A stretch of DNA of 64,000 bases, taken from JAEUJM01 sp044221555 (GTDB lineage: Bacteria; Actinomycetota; Acidimicrobiia; Acidimicrobiales; DATDAH01). Of this stretch, positions 51,148 through 58,580 are shown piece after piece. Positions within the stretch are counted from its first letter, which is position 1; every line of letters starts with the position of its first letter. The position numbers and the translations under genes were made by a program. A model generated the notes under the pieces. It worked only from the letters and a program-made list of their open reading frames with translations, was not told the DNA's origin and made no database searches. The stretch lies in assembly GCA_044221555.1 (NCBI GenBank), contig JBGAOY010000008.1, forward strand, positions 62,001 through 126,000, written 5' to 3'.

Positions 51148-51930
51148 ATGACCGAGATCCCCGAACACCTGCGCAAGCGAGCCGAAGAAGCCCGCAAGAA
51201 GGCCGAAGCCGCCCGTGGTGGCGGTGACGCCGCCGCCGAAGGCGCGGCCGCGGCCGGCGACGCGCCGGCCTCCGACGCCGAGAGCAAGATCCCCGCGCAC
51301 CTGCTCGAGCGCAGCCGTGCCGCCAAGGAGCGTGCGGGCGGCGCGGCCGTGGCCACCGCCGACGCCCCCGCGGCACCGGCCGGTGGGGGCACCGCCGTCG
51401 CCACCGCACCACCGCCGGCGGCCACCGGCCCCGGTGGTCACACCCAGCGCCTCCTCACTGTCGTCAAGTCGGGTTCGATCCAGGACGTGCGGGCCACGCC
51501 GGTCGACAAGGTGCACACCTGGCCCCACCTCATCGTGGTCGAGTTCGTCGCCGCGCTGGCGGTCACCGCGTTCACCACCATCTTCGCCATCTTCGTGAAC
51601 GCCCCGCTGCTCACGCTGGCCAACTTCAACCAGACGCCCAACCCCTCCAAGGCACCGTGGTACTTCCTCGGCCTCCAGGAGCTGCTCACCATGTTCCACC
51701 CGATGGTGGCGGGCGTGACCATCCCCGGCATGGGCATCTTCGCCCTGATGCTGGCGCCCTACATCGATCGCAACCCCTCCAACAAGCCCGAGGATCGCAA
51801 GTTCGTCATCTCGCTGATGACGCTGTTCATGATGTTCTGGGCCGTGCTGGTGATCATCGGCTCGTTCTTCCGGGGCCCCGGCTTCAACTTCATCTTCCCG
51901 TGGGCCGACGGCATCTTCTTCGACCTGTGA
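51148..51930 (+). CDS. Cytochrome b C-terminal (subunit IV-type) with extended N-terminus
   Basis: A 260-residue protein. The last 150 residues have three to four membrane helices and the PEWY-equivalent site in NPSKAPWYFLGLQELL (P-W-Y). HTWPHLIVVEFVAALAVTAF begins the membrane part. The first 110 residues are cytoplasmic, charged and repeat-like: TEIPEHLRKRAEEA and SKIPAHLLERSRAAK are two versions of one motif also seen at the N-terminus of the divergent cytochrome c. With the previous gene it completes the quinol-oxidising cytochrome b. The ATG has GGAGACAGG upstream. Confidence 0.9.
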   Translation: MTEIPEHLRKRAEEARKKAEAARGGGDAAAEGAAAAGDAPASDAESKIPAHLLERSRAAKERAGGAAVATADAPAAPAGGGTAVATAPPPAATGPGGHTQRLLTVVKSGSIQDVRATPVDKVHTWPHLIVVEFVAALAVTAFTTIFAIFVNAPLLTLANFNQTPNPSKAPWYFLGLQELLTMFHPMVAGVTIPGMGIFALMLAPYIDRNPSNKPEDRKFVISLMTLFMMFWAVLVIIGSFFRGPGFNFIFPWADGIFFDL

Positions 51931-51944
51931 GCCTGAGGTAAATC

Positions 51945-52793
51945 GTGTCTGTCCTCCTCATCGTCATCCCCCTGCTGGTGGTGCTCGCCGGCGTGTTGCT
52001 GTTCGCCGCGGCCCGTCGCCGTGAGACCGGTGACGCCGTCGGCCGGCTGTCTCGCGAGACCCGCCGCAAGAACCGCGACGCCGAATCCGTCGACGACGAG
52101 CGGCCACCGACCGGCCGTGAGGTCGAGCGGGCGGCCGCGGACGTGCGCAGCGGCAAGGCCCTGGCCGTGGTGGGGGGCGAGGAGGTGGCCCCGCCGGCGC
52201 CCTACGTGCCGCCCGACGCCGATGCCCTCGGGGTCACCCGCCGCCAGTTCCTCAACCGCAGCATCATCGGGTTCTTCGTGCTGGGCCTCACCGCCTTCGG
52301 TGCGTCGGCGCTGGCGTTCATCTGGCCCAAGCTGGGCGGTGGCTTCGGCTCGAAGATCACCGTGGGCAACGTGAGCGACCTCCTCGCCGAGATCCGGGCC
52401 AACAACGGGTTCCTCTACAAGGCCGAGGGCCGCATGTGGCTCACCGAGTACCCGGAGTCCGCGCTCAGCAAGGCCCAGGCGGCCTACCCGCCCCCGGTGC
52501 TGGCGTCGATGGAGGCCGGCATCGCGGTGATGTACCAGAAGTGCCCCCACCTCGGGTGCCGGGTGCCCAACTGCAACACGTCGCAGTGGTTCGAGTGCCC
52601 GTGCCACGGCTCGCAGTACAACCAGGCCGGTGAGAAGAAGGCCGGGCCGGCCCCTCGCGGCATGGACCGCTTCTCCACCGCGGTCTCGGGCGGCAAGTTG
52701 TCGGTGAACACCGGCCTCGTGGTCCAGGGGCCCCCAATCGGCACCAACACCACCGGCCAAGAGGCCGAAGGCCCCCACTGCATCGGCGAATGA
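51945..52793 (+). CDS. Rieske iron-sulfur protein
   Basis: A 282-residue subunit of the bc complex. The [2Fe-2S] ligands are in KCPHLGCRVPNC (near 199) and CPCHGSQYN (near 218). An unusual 90-residue basic N-terminal part begins with a hydrophobic stretch (VLLIVIPLLVVLAGVLLFAA), and a second membrane helix follows RRQFLNRSIIGFFVLGLTAF, which looks like a Tat signal anchor. It passes electrons from quinol to cytochrome c outside the membrane. The GTG is 14 bases after the previous stop. Its TGA overlaps the ATG of a mini-ORF that links it to the next gene. Confidence 0.92.
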   Translation: MSVLLIVIPLLVVLAGVLLFAAARRRETGDAVGRLSRETRRKNRDAESVDDERPPTGREVERAAADVRSGKALAVVGGEEVAPPAPYVPPDADALGVTRRQFLNRSIIGFFVLGLTAFGASALAFIWPKLGGGFGSKITVGNVSDLLAEIRANNGFLYKAEGRMWLTEYPESALSKAQAAYPPPVLASMEAGIAVMYQKCPHLGCRVPNCNTSQWFECPCHGSQYNQAGEKKAGPAPRGMDRFSTAVSGGKLSVNTGLVVQGPPIGTNTTGQEAEGPHCIGE

Positions 52794-52861
52794 GCATGAG
52801 CGAAGCGGTGACCCGAACGGCCCGGCGACGGAGTCGCCAAGAGCGGAGTGAACGATCGTGA
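52790..52861 (+). CDS. Mini-ORF (23 codons) bridging Rieske and cytochrome c genes
   Basis: The ATG at 52790 overlaps the Rieske stop (ATGA) and the TGA at 52859 overlaps the GTG of the next gene (GTGA). The peptide contains the core ARRRSRQER seen in the arrays at 21205 and 37076. The nucleotide core GGCCCGGCGACGGAGTCGCC and a weak AAGAG (AGGAG elsewhere) are present. It is basic (nine Arg) and unlikely to fold alone. Either a translated coupling cistron or only a repeat that carries the hairpin and ribosome binding site. Confidence 0.4.
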   Translation: MSMSEAVTRTARRRSRQERSERS

Positions 52862-54060
52862 CCAACCCCTCGGCCCTGCTGGCCGCCAGCACCTACAAGA
52901 GCGCCGGCTACGTCATCGCCGTCGTCATCTTCCTCGGCTTCTTCGTCTACCTCTTCATCAACGTCCGCAAGGGCCGTGCCGAGGTGGGCTCGGAGATCGA
53001 GCTGGCCCCCAACCGCAAGCCCTACTACGACGACGAGCAGCTCGAGGGGAAGGTCCTCGACCGGGCCCTCACCTGGGGCTTGATCCTGCTCGGGATCATC
53101 GGGCTCACCCTCCCCCTCTACTGGCTCAACGAGCCGGGCCGCCAGGAAGGCGCGGTCGAGGACTTCAACGCCAAGTTCACCGGCCGGGGCGAGGCGCTCT
53201 TCGCCACCACCGAGGACGGCGGGCTCAACTGCGCCGGCTGCCACGGCCCCGAGGGCGTGGGCGGCGCCGCTCCGTACACCCTCACCGACCCCAACGGCGA
53301 CTTCGTCGAGCAGGTGTCGTGGCGGGCACCGGCGCTCAACACGGTGCTGTGGCGCTTCAGCGAGGACGAGGTGCGCGACATCCTCGTCTACGGCCGGCCG
53401 TTCTCGCCGATGCCGGCGTGGGGCGTCGAGGGTGGTGGCCCGCTCAACGAGCAGCAGATCCAGAACCTGATCGACTACATGTGGACGATCCAGCTCACGC
53501 CCGAGGAGATGCGGACCGAGGTGCAACAGGAGTTGGACACGCTCACCGACAACGAGGGGCTCGACCAGAGCGACCCGCTCGCGCTCGGCGAGGCCCTGTT
53601 CAACATGGGCTTCGACGACGGCTTCGCCGGCGGCGCCTACTCGTGCGGTCGCTGCCACACCCAGGGGTGGTCGTACACCGACGATGCCGTCGGCACCCCC
53701 GAGATCCCCAACGGCAGCGGCGCCTTCGGGCCCAACCTCACCAACGGGGCCACCGAGCGCCAGTTCCCGACCAACACGGGCACGCCCGAGGGCGAGTCGC
53801 AGTACCAGGACATGATCGACTTCATCACCGTCGGTTCGGAGAAGGGCAAGCAGTACGGCGTGCACGGCCAGGGCAGTGGTCGCATGCCCGGGTTCGGCGT
53901 CAACCCGAACGCCATCGAGGACGTGCAGCGCCTGCGGCCCGACCTCGCCGGCGATGCCGAGGACACCGGCATGCTCACCCCCGACCAGATCGAGGCCATC
54001 GTGAGATACGAGCGTGAGGTGATCGGCCGCGAGGGCGAGACCTCGAGGAGCAGCGACTGA
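52858..54060 (+). CDS. Diheme membrane cytochrome c
   Basis: A 400-residue protein. An N-terminal helix (AGYVIAVVIFLGFFVYLFIN) and a second helix (LTWGLILLGIIGLTLPLYWL) anchor it. Two cytochrome c domains follow, with heme motifs CAGCHG near residue 124 and CGRCHT near 262; likely Met ligands are in FSPMPAWGVEG and SGRMPGFGVN. It corresponds in position to the diheme QcrC of actinobacteria, which passes electrons from the Rieske protein straight to the terminal oxidase. The GTG start is coupled to the mini-ORF. The stop overlaps the next start (TGATG). Confidence 0.9.
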   Translation: MTNPSALLAASTYKSAGYVIAVVIFLGFFVYLFINVRKGRAEVGSEIELAPNRKPYYDDEQLEGKVLDRALTWGLILLGIIGLTLPLYWLNEPGRQEGAVEDFNAKFTGRGEALFATTEDGGLNCAGCHGPEGVGGAAPYTLTDPNGDFVEQVSWRAPALNTVLWRFSEDEVRDILVYGRPFSPMPAWGVEGGGPLNEQQIQNLIDYMWTIQLTPEEMRTEVQQELDTLTDNEGLDQSDPLALGEALFNMGFDDGFAGGAYSCGRCHTQGWSYTDDAVGTPEIPNGSGAFGPNLTNGATERQFPTNTGTPEGESQYQDMIDFITVGSEKGKQYGVHGQGSGRMPGFGVNPNAIEDVQRLRPDLAGDAEDTGMLTPDQIEAIVRYEREVIGREGETSRSSD

Positions 54061-54872
54061 TGACCACGTTGACGACGTTCGCCATGACCTTCGCGGGCAT
54101 CAGCTGGAAGCCCGAGATCCGCGGCGTGCTGACGGTGGCCATCGCCGTCGCCATCCTCTGCGGGTCGGTCTACCTGCTGCTGGCCACCAACGTGGGCTCA
54201 CGGCTCGGCTTCCTCGTGGCGCTCACGGCGCTCATGGGGTGGATGGTGATCCTGGGCAGCGTGTGGTGGATGTACGGCAAGGGACCGTTGGGCGAGGCCC
54301 CGTCCTGGCAGGTGATCGAGATCAACGAGGGCGACCTCGGTCAGGCCCAGTTGGAGGAGGTCAGCAGCGATCCCGATCTGTCCAACTGGGAGGAGCTCCC
54401 CGCGTCCAACCCCGAGCGGGCCGAGGCCCAGGCCGCGGTCGACGCTGAGCTCACCACCAGCGACCTCGCGCGCTTCGAGGCCACCACCGACTACGTGTCG
54501 ATCGACGGGTGGGCCATCGGCGGCAAGCCCAAGCGCACCGACGACTCGGCCTTCGGCCGGGTGATGTACACCATCACCGACGCGCTGCACCTCACCAACC
54601 CGCCGCACTACGCCATCATCCAGGTGCGCCCGGCGATCGACACCCAGGCCCTCCCCGGCCAGGCACCGCCCACACCCACGCCCGATCCCAGCCAGCCGGT
54701 GATCTCGGTGATCATGGTGCGCGACCTGGGGAGCCTCCGGTTCCCGCCGGCCATGGTCACCCTGGGGTCGCTGCTGATCTTCCTGGTGCTGTGCAGGGTG
54801 TTGCACCAGCGGGACAAGCTGGCCAACGAGCACCGGGAGCAAGCGGCCGCACTGGCGAAAGCCGGTTCGTAG
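54060..54872 (+). CDS. Putative accessory membrane subunit of the bc complex
   Basis: A 270-residue protein with two N-terminal helices (GVLTVAIAVAILCGSVYLLL; LGFLVALTALMGWMVILGSV), a central hydrophilic domain of about 140 residues, and a C-terminal helix (MVTLGSLLIFLVLCRVLHQR). The centre is acidic and outside the membrane by topology guess; PALDTQALPGQAPPTPTPDP is a Pro-rich stretch. No known family is recognised. Start overlaps the previous stop by one base and nuoA begins 2 bases after its stop, so it joins the bc and nuo blocks into one operon. Confidence 0.65.
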   Translation: MTTLTTFAMTFAGISWKPEIRGVLTVAIAVAILCGSVYLLLATNVGSRLGFLVALTALMGWMVILGSVWWMYGKGPLGEAPSWQVIEINEGDLGQAQLEEVSSDPDLSNWEELPASNPERAEAQAAVDAELTTSDLARFEATTDYVSIDGWAIGGKPKRTDDSAFGRVMYTITDALHLTNPPHYAIIQVRPAIDTQALPGQAPPTPTPDPSQPVISVIMVRDLGSLRFPPAMVTLGSLLIFLVLCRVLHQRDKLANEHREQAAALAKAGS

Positions 54873-54874
54873 CG

Positions 54875-55342
54875 GTGGACCAGTTCCTGCCGGTCCTGGG
54901 CCTCCTGATCCTGGCCGCGCTGTTCGCCGCGGTCAGCTTCGTGGCGTCGTGGCTGTTCGCGCCGCGGCGGGCCACCGAGGCCAAGTCGGCGCCCTACGAG
55001 TGCGGCATCGTGCCGAGTCGCGAGCCCCCCGACCGGTTCCCGGTGCGGTTCTACCTGGTGGCGATGATCTTCATCGTCTTCGACATCGAGATCATCTTCT
55101 TCTTCCCGTGGGCGGTGATCTACCGCGACCTGGGCTCGTTCGGCCTGTTCGCGGTGCTGATCTTCGCGGCGGCGGTGTTCGAGTCGTTCGTCTACCTCAT
55201 CAGCCAGGGCGCCCTCGACTGGGGCCCCCTGAAGCGGGTCCTCACCACCAGCCCCATGGTGAGCGCCGAGCGCACCAGCGAGTCGACCATCAAGCGGGTG
55301 GGCCTCGAGGGGCGCGACCCCGTCGCCGAGGAAGCCGCATGA
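54875..55342 (+). CDS. nuoA: NADH-quinone oxidoreductase subunit A
   Basis: A 155-residue membrane subunit with three helices. KSAPYECGIVPSREPPDRFP is the conserved loop between helices 1 and 2 (with the redox-sensitive Cys), and RFYLVAMIFIVFDIEIIFFF the conserved second helix with the acidic pair. It helps link the peripheral arm and the membrane arm of complex I. A C-terminal hydrophilic extension of about 40 residues is longer than usual. The GTG start follows the previous stop by 2 bases; its stop overlaps nuoB by ATGA. Confidence 0.93.
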   Translation: MDQFLPVLGLLILAALFAAVSFVASWLFAPRRATEAKSAPYECGIVPSREPPDRFPVRFYLVAMIFIVFDIEIIFFFPWAVIYRDLGSFGLFAVLIFAAAVFESFVYLISQGALDWGPLKRVLTTSPMVSAERTSESTIKRVGLEGRDPVAEEAA

Positions 55343-55974
55343 CCGGCGTCGGCAAGAGCGATCTCGAGGACAAGGGCCTCCTCACCGACGGCCTCGAGGG
55401 CCTCCAGCACAACTTCCTCACCGGCCAGCTCGAGGACCTGGTGAAGTGGGCCCGCCAGAAGAGCATGTGGCCGGCCACCTTCGGGCTGGCGTGCTGCGCC
55501 ATCGAGATGATGGCGACGGGCGGGGCCCACTACGACCTGGCGCGCTACGGCATGGAGGTCTTCCGGGCCTCCCCGCGCCAGGCCGACCTGATGATCGTCG
55601 CCGGCCGGGTGTCGCAGAAGATGGCCCCGGTGCTCCGCCAGATCCACGACCAGATGATGGAGCCCAAGTGGGTCATCTCCATGGGCGTGTGCGCGTCGAG
55701 CGGGGGGATGTTCAACAACTACGCGCTCGTGCAGGGTGTCGACCAGGTGGTGCCGGTCGACGTCTATGTGCCCGGCTGCCCGCCCGGCCCCCAGACCCTC
55801 ATGCACGGCATCCTCACCCTGTACGACCTCATCGGCGACGGTGAGCTCACGCAGCGACGGGCCGAGACGGGCAGCGGCGCGGGCATCGTGGTCGAGCAGC
55901 GTGACGGCCAGGCCGAGGCCGGGGCCCGCCCCACCGCGTCCCGCGGCCACGTGACCGTCCTCGACGAGCGCTGA
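55339..55974 (+). CDS. nuoB: NADH-quinone oxidoreductase subunit B
   Basis: A 211-residue subunit carrying cluster N2, the last [4Fe-4S] before quinone. The four Cys ligands are in TFGLACCAIEMMA (two), VISMGVCASSGGMFNN and VPGCPPGPQTLM. SMWPATFGLA and YDLARYGMEVFRASPRQADL are strongly conserved. A C-terminal tail of about 40 residues is variable. ATG overlaps the nuoA stop. Confidence 0.95.
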   Translation: MTGVGKSDLEDKGLLTDGLEGLQHNFLTGQLEDLVKWARQKSMWPATFGLACCAIEMMATGGAHYDLARYGMEVFRASPRQADLMIVAGRVSQKMAPVLRQIHDQMMEPKWVISMGVCASSGGMFNNYALVQGVDQVVPVDVYVPGCPPGPQTLMHGILTLYDLIGDGELTQRRAETGSGAGIVVEQRDGQAEAGARPTASRGHVTVLDER

Positions 55975-55975
55975 G

Positions 55976-56518
55976 ATGGCCGACGACGTGGCGCCCGACG
56001 AGACGGGCAACGAGGCCGACGCGCCGGAGCCGGAGCCGGAGCGCCTGCACGGCGCGCTGGTCACCCGAGGCAACGACGGCATCGACGTGCTGCACCCGTC
56101 GCGTGACGAGTTGCCGGCGGTGGTGAAGGCCCTCGACGGCGACGGCTTCCACCTCTGCCTCGACGTCGCCGGGGTCGACTACCTGCGTCACCCCGGGCGC
56201 AGCACGCTGCCCGAGGGCGTCACCCCCGAGCGCTTCGAGGTCGTCGTGCACCTGCTGTCGCACGAGCAGCGGCGCCGCGTGCGCCTGCGGGTGCAGGTGC
56301 CCGAGTCCGACCCCACCGTGGCGTCCCTGTTCGACCTGCACCCGGGCACCGAGGCGATGGAGCGGGAGGTCTACGACATGTTCGGCATCACCTTCGAGGG
56401 CCATCCCGACCTCACCCGGATCCTGATGCCCGAGGACTGGGTGGGCCACCCGTTGCGCAAGGACTACGCCATCGGGGCCATCCCGGTGCAGTTCAAGGGG
56501 GCACCCTCCGCGCGATGA
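55976..56518 (+). CDS. nuoC: NADH-quinone oxidoreductase subunit C
   Basis: A 180-residue hydrophilic subunit. The 30-kDa signature is seen in SLFDLHPGTEAMEREVYDMF followed by GITFEGHPDLTRILMPEDW and HPLRKDY. The N-terminal 25 residues are acidic (DETGNEADAPEPEPE). It is separate from nuoD, unlike the NuoCD fusion of enterobacteria. Overlaps nuoD by ATGA. Confidence 0.93.
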   Translation: MADDVAPDETGNEADAPEPEPERLHGALVTRGNDGIDVLHPSRDELPAVVKALDGDGFHLCLDVAGVDYLRHPGRSTLPEGVTPERFEVVVHLLSHEQRRRVRLRVQVPESDPTVASLFDLHPGTEAMEREVYDMFGITFEGHPDLTRILMPEDWVGHPLRKDYAIGAIPVQFKGAPSAR

Positions 56519-57855
56519 CGCCTCCCACGACATCCCCCCGCGAGCAGTTGGTGGCCGAGACCTCCGAAGGCGACCAGGAGATGGCCAGCCGCGCCCGGGA
56601 GGGCGCCACCGAGCGCCTGCGCGAGCTGGGCGCGGTGCTGCGCCTCAGCGAGGCCGAGGCCGCCGAGTTGGGCGAGGCCGACCCCGGCGACGACCAGACC
56701 ATGATCATGAACATGGGGCCGCAGCACCCCAGCACCCACGGTGTGCTGCGCCTCATGCTCGAGCTCGAGGGCGAGACCGTGCTGCGCACGAAGCCGATCA
56801 TCGGCTACCTGCACACCGGTATGGAGAAGACGGGCGAGGACCTCACCTACCTGCAGGGCCCCACCAACGTCACCCGGATGGACTACGCGTCGCCGCTGTT
56901 CTCCGAGCTGGCCTTCTCGCTCACCACCGAGACGCTGCTCGGCATCGAGGTGCCGCCCCGCGCGGTGTGGATCCGGATGCTCATGACCGAGCTCAACCGG
57001 CTGTCGTCGCACCTGCTGTTCATGGCCACCAACGGCATGGACCTCGGCGCGGTGTCGATGATGATCTACGGCTGGCGCGAGCGCGAGGAGACCCTGCGGA
57101 TCCTCGAGAAGATCACCGGGCTGCGGATGAACCACAACTACATCCGGCCCGGCGGCGTGGCCGCCGACCTGCCCGACGGCTGGCGCGACGACGTGCTGCA
57201 CCTCCTCGACCTCATCCCGCCGCGCCTCGAGGAGTACGACACGCTGATGACGGGCCAGCCCATCTGGCGCGAGCGCCTGCAGGGCGTGGGCGTGATCACC
57301 ACCGAGGAGTGCCTGGCCCTCGGAACCACGGGGCCGATCCTGCGCTCGACCGGCTACGCCTGGGACCTGCGCCGAGACGTGCCGTACCTGGCCTACGACG
57401 AGGTGGAGTTCGACGTGGTCGTCGGCACCTACGGCGACTGCTTCGACCGCTACGCCATCCGCCTCAACGAGATCCGCGAGTCGATGCGGATCATCCACCA
57501 GATCCTCGACAAGATGCCCCTGGGCGACTACCGCATCCAGGACAAGAAGGTGACGCCTCCGCCGCGCGGTCGCATCGACGAGTCGATGGAGGCCCTGATC
57601 CACCACTTCAAGATCTTCACCGAGGGCTTCAAGGTGCCCGAAGGGGAGGCCTACGTGGCGGTGGAATCGCCCCGGGGAGAGCTGGGGTGCTACATCGTGA
57701 GCGATGGCAGCTCGAAGCCGTACCGCATGCACATCCGGGGCCCCAGCTTCGTGAACCTGCAGACCCTGCCCCACATGATGCGCGGCGGCCTGCTGGCCGA
57801 CGCGGTCGCCATCATCTCCAGCGTCGACCCCATCATGGGCGAGGTGGACCGTTAA
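56515..57855 (+). CDS. nuoD: NADH-quinone oxidoreductase subunit D
   Basis: A 446-residue subunit of the 49-kDa/hydrogenase-large-subunit type that forms the quinone cavity. MNMGPQHPSTHGVLRLMLEL is the conserved start of the core, with the quinone-site His; GYLHTGMEKTGEDLTYLQG and the C-terminal SSVDPIMGEVDR are family marks. The first 60 residues are an acidic/amphipathic extension not in most homologues. nuoE follows with no gap. Confidence 0.95.
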   Translation: MTPPTTSPREQLVAETSEGDQEMASRAREGATERLRELGAVLRLSEAEAAELGEADPGDDQTMIMNMGPQHPSTHGVLRLMLELEGETVLRTKPIIGYLHTGMEKTGEDLTYLQGPTNVTRMDYASPLFSELAFSLTTETLLGIEVPPRAVWIRMLMTELNRLSSHLLFMATNGMDLGAVSMMIYGWREREETLRILEKITGLRMNHNYIRPGGVAADLPDGWRDDVLHLLDLIPPRLEEYDTLMTGQPIWRERLQGVGVITTEECLALGTTGPILRSTGYAWDLRRDVPYLAYDEVEFDVVVGTYGDCFDRYAIRLNEIRESMRIIHQILDKMPLGDYRIQDKKVTPPPRGRIDESMEALIHHFKIFTEGFKVPEGEAYVAVESPRGELGCYIVSDGSSKPYRMHIRGPSFVNLQTLPHMMRGGLLADAVAIISSVDPIMGEVDR

Positions 57856-58470
57856 GTGGCGCGCCTTTCGCGAGACAACGTGGTGATCGCCCAGGAGATC
57901 ATCGGGCGCTACCCGCGACCGAAGTCGGCGCTCATCCCGCTGCTGCACCTGGCCCAGGAGCAGGACGGCTGGCTCACCGAGGACGCCATGGAGCACCTGG
58001 CCGAGCTGGTGGGCGTCACCCCGGCCGAGGTGCTGGGCACCGCCAGCTTCTACGAGATGTTCAAGCGCGAGCCGGTGGGCCGCTACGTGGTCAACGTGTG
58101 CACCGACATCGCCTGCTCGCTGGTCGGCGGCGACGAGCTGCTCGAGCACGCCGAGCAGACCCTGGGTGTGCGCGACGGCGGCACCACCGCCGACGGCCTC
58201 ATCACCCTCAACGGGGTGCAGTGCATCGCCGCGTGCACCGAGGCGCCCTGCCTGCAGACCAACTACCGCTATTCGCACCGCGTCACCAACGACGAGTTCG
58301 ACCAGCTCGTCGACGACCTGCGCAACGGCCGGCGCGAGGCCGAGATCCCCCGCCACGGTGTACTGGCCCGGGTCCGCCAGTCCATCCCCGCCGACCGGGC
58401 CGCCGGCGCCGTCGTGCCCGAGGGCCAGTCCGAGCCGCCCTGGCTGGCGCGTGTGGGGGAGGACTCATGA
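57856..58470 (+). CDS. nuoE: NADH-quinone oxidoreductase subunit E
   Basis: A 204-residue subunit with one [2Fe-2S] cluster (N1a). The Cys ligands are in NVCTDIACSLVGG and QCIAACTEAPCLQ. YPRPKSALIPLLHLAQEQDG is the typical start of the thioredoxin-like fold. GTG start. The C-terminal 45 residues are an extension. Its TGA overlaps the ATG of a 37-codon mini-ORF rather than nuoF itself. Confidence 0.93.
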   Translation: MARLSRDNVVIAQEIIGRYPRPKSALIPLLHLAQEQDGWLTEDAMEHLAELVGVTPAEVLGTASFYEMFKREPVGRYVVNVCTDIACSLVGGDELLEHAEQTLGVRDGGTTADGLITLNGVQCIAACTEAPCLQTNYRYSHRVTNDEFDQLVDDLRNGRREAEIPRHGVLARVRQSIPADRAAGAVVPEGQSEPPWLARVGEDS

Positions 58471-58580
58471 AGCGCCTAGAAAGGCTGCGGAGCGGAGCGG
58501 AGCAGCACCGACCGCTCGCGTCGGATCCCGAAGGGGCGCCGACGGAGGAGGCGCAAAGCAAGCAGGGAGCTGCGTCATGA
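58467..58580 (+). CDS. Mini-ORF (37 codons) bridging nuoE and nuoF
   Basis: ATG 58467 overlaps the nuoE stop and its TGA overlaps the nuoF ATG, both as ATGA. The product is short, polar and starts MKRLERLRSGAEQHR. The DNA contains GGAGCGGAGCGGAG and a hairpin GCGCC-N9-GGCGC, features like those of the other intercistronic units, but the ARRRSRQER core is absent. In other bacteria nuoE and nuoF are directly adjacent, so this is an insert. Translation is likely by coupling; a separate function is not shown. Confidence 0.4.
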   Translation: MKRLERLRSGAEQHRPLASDPEGAPTEEAQSKQGAAS

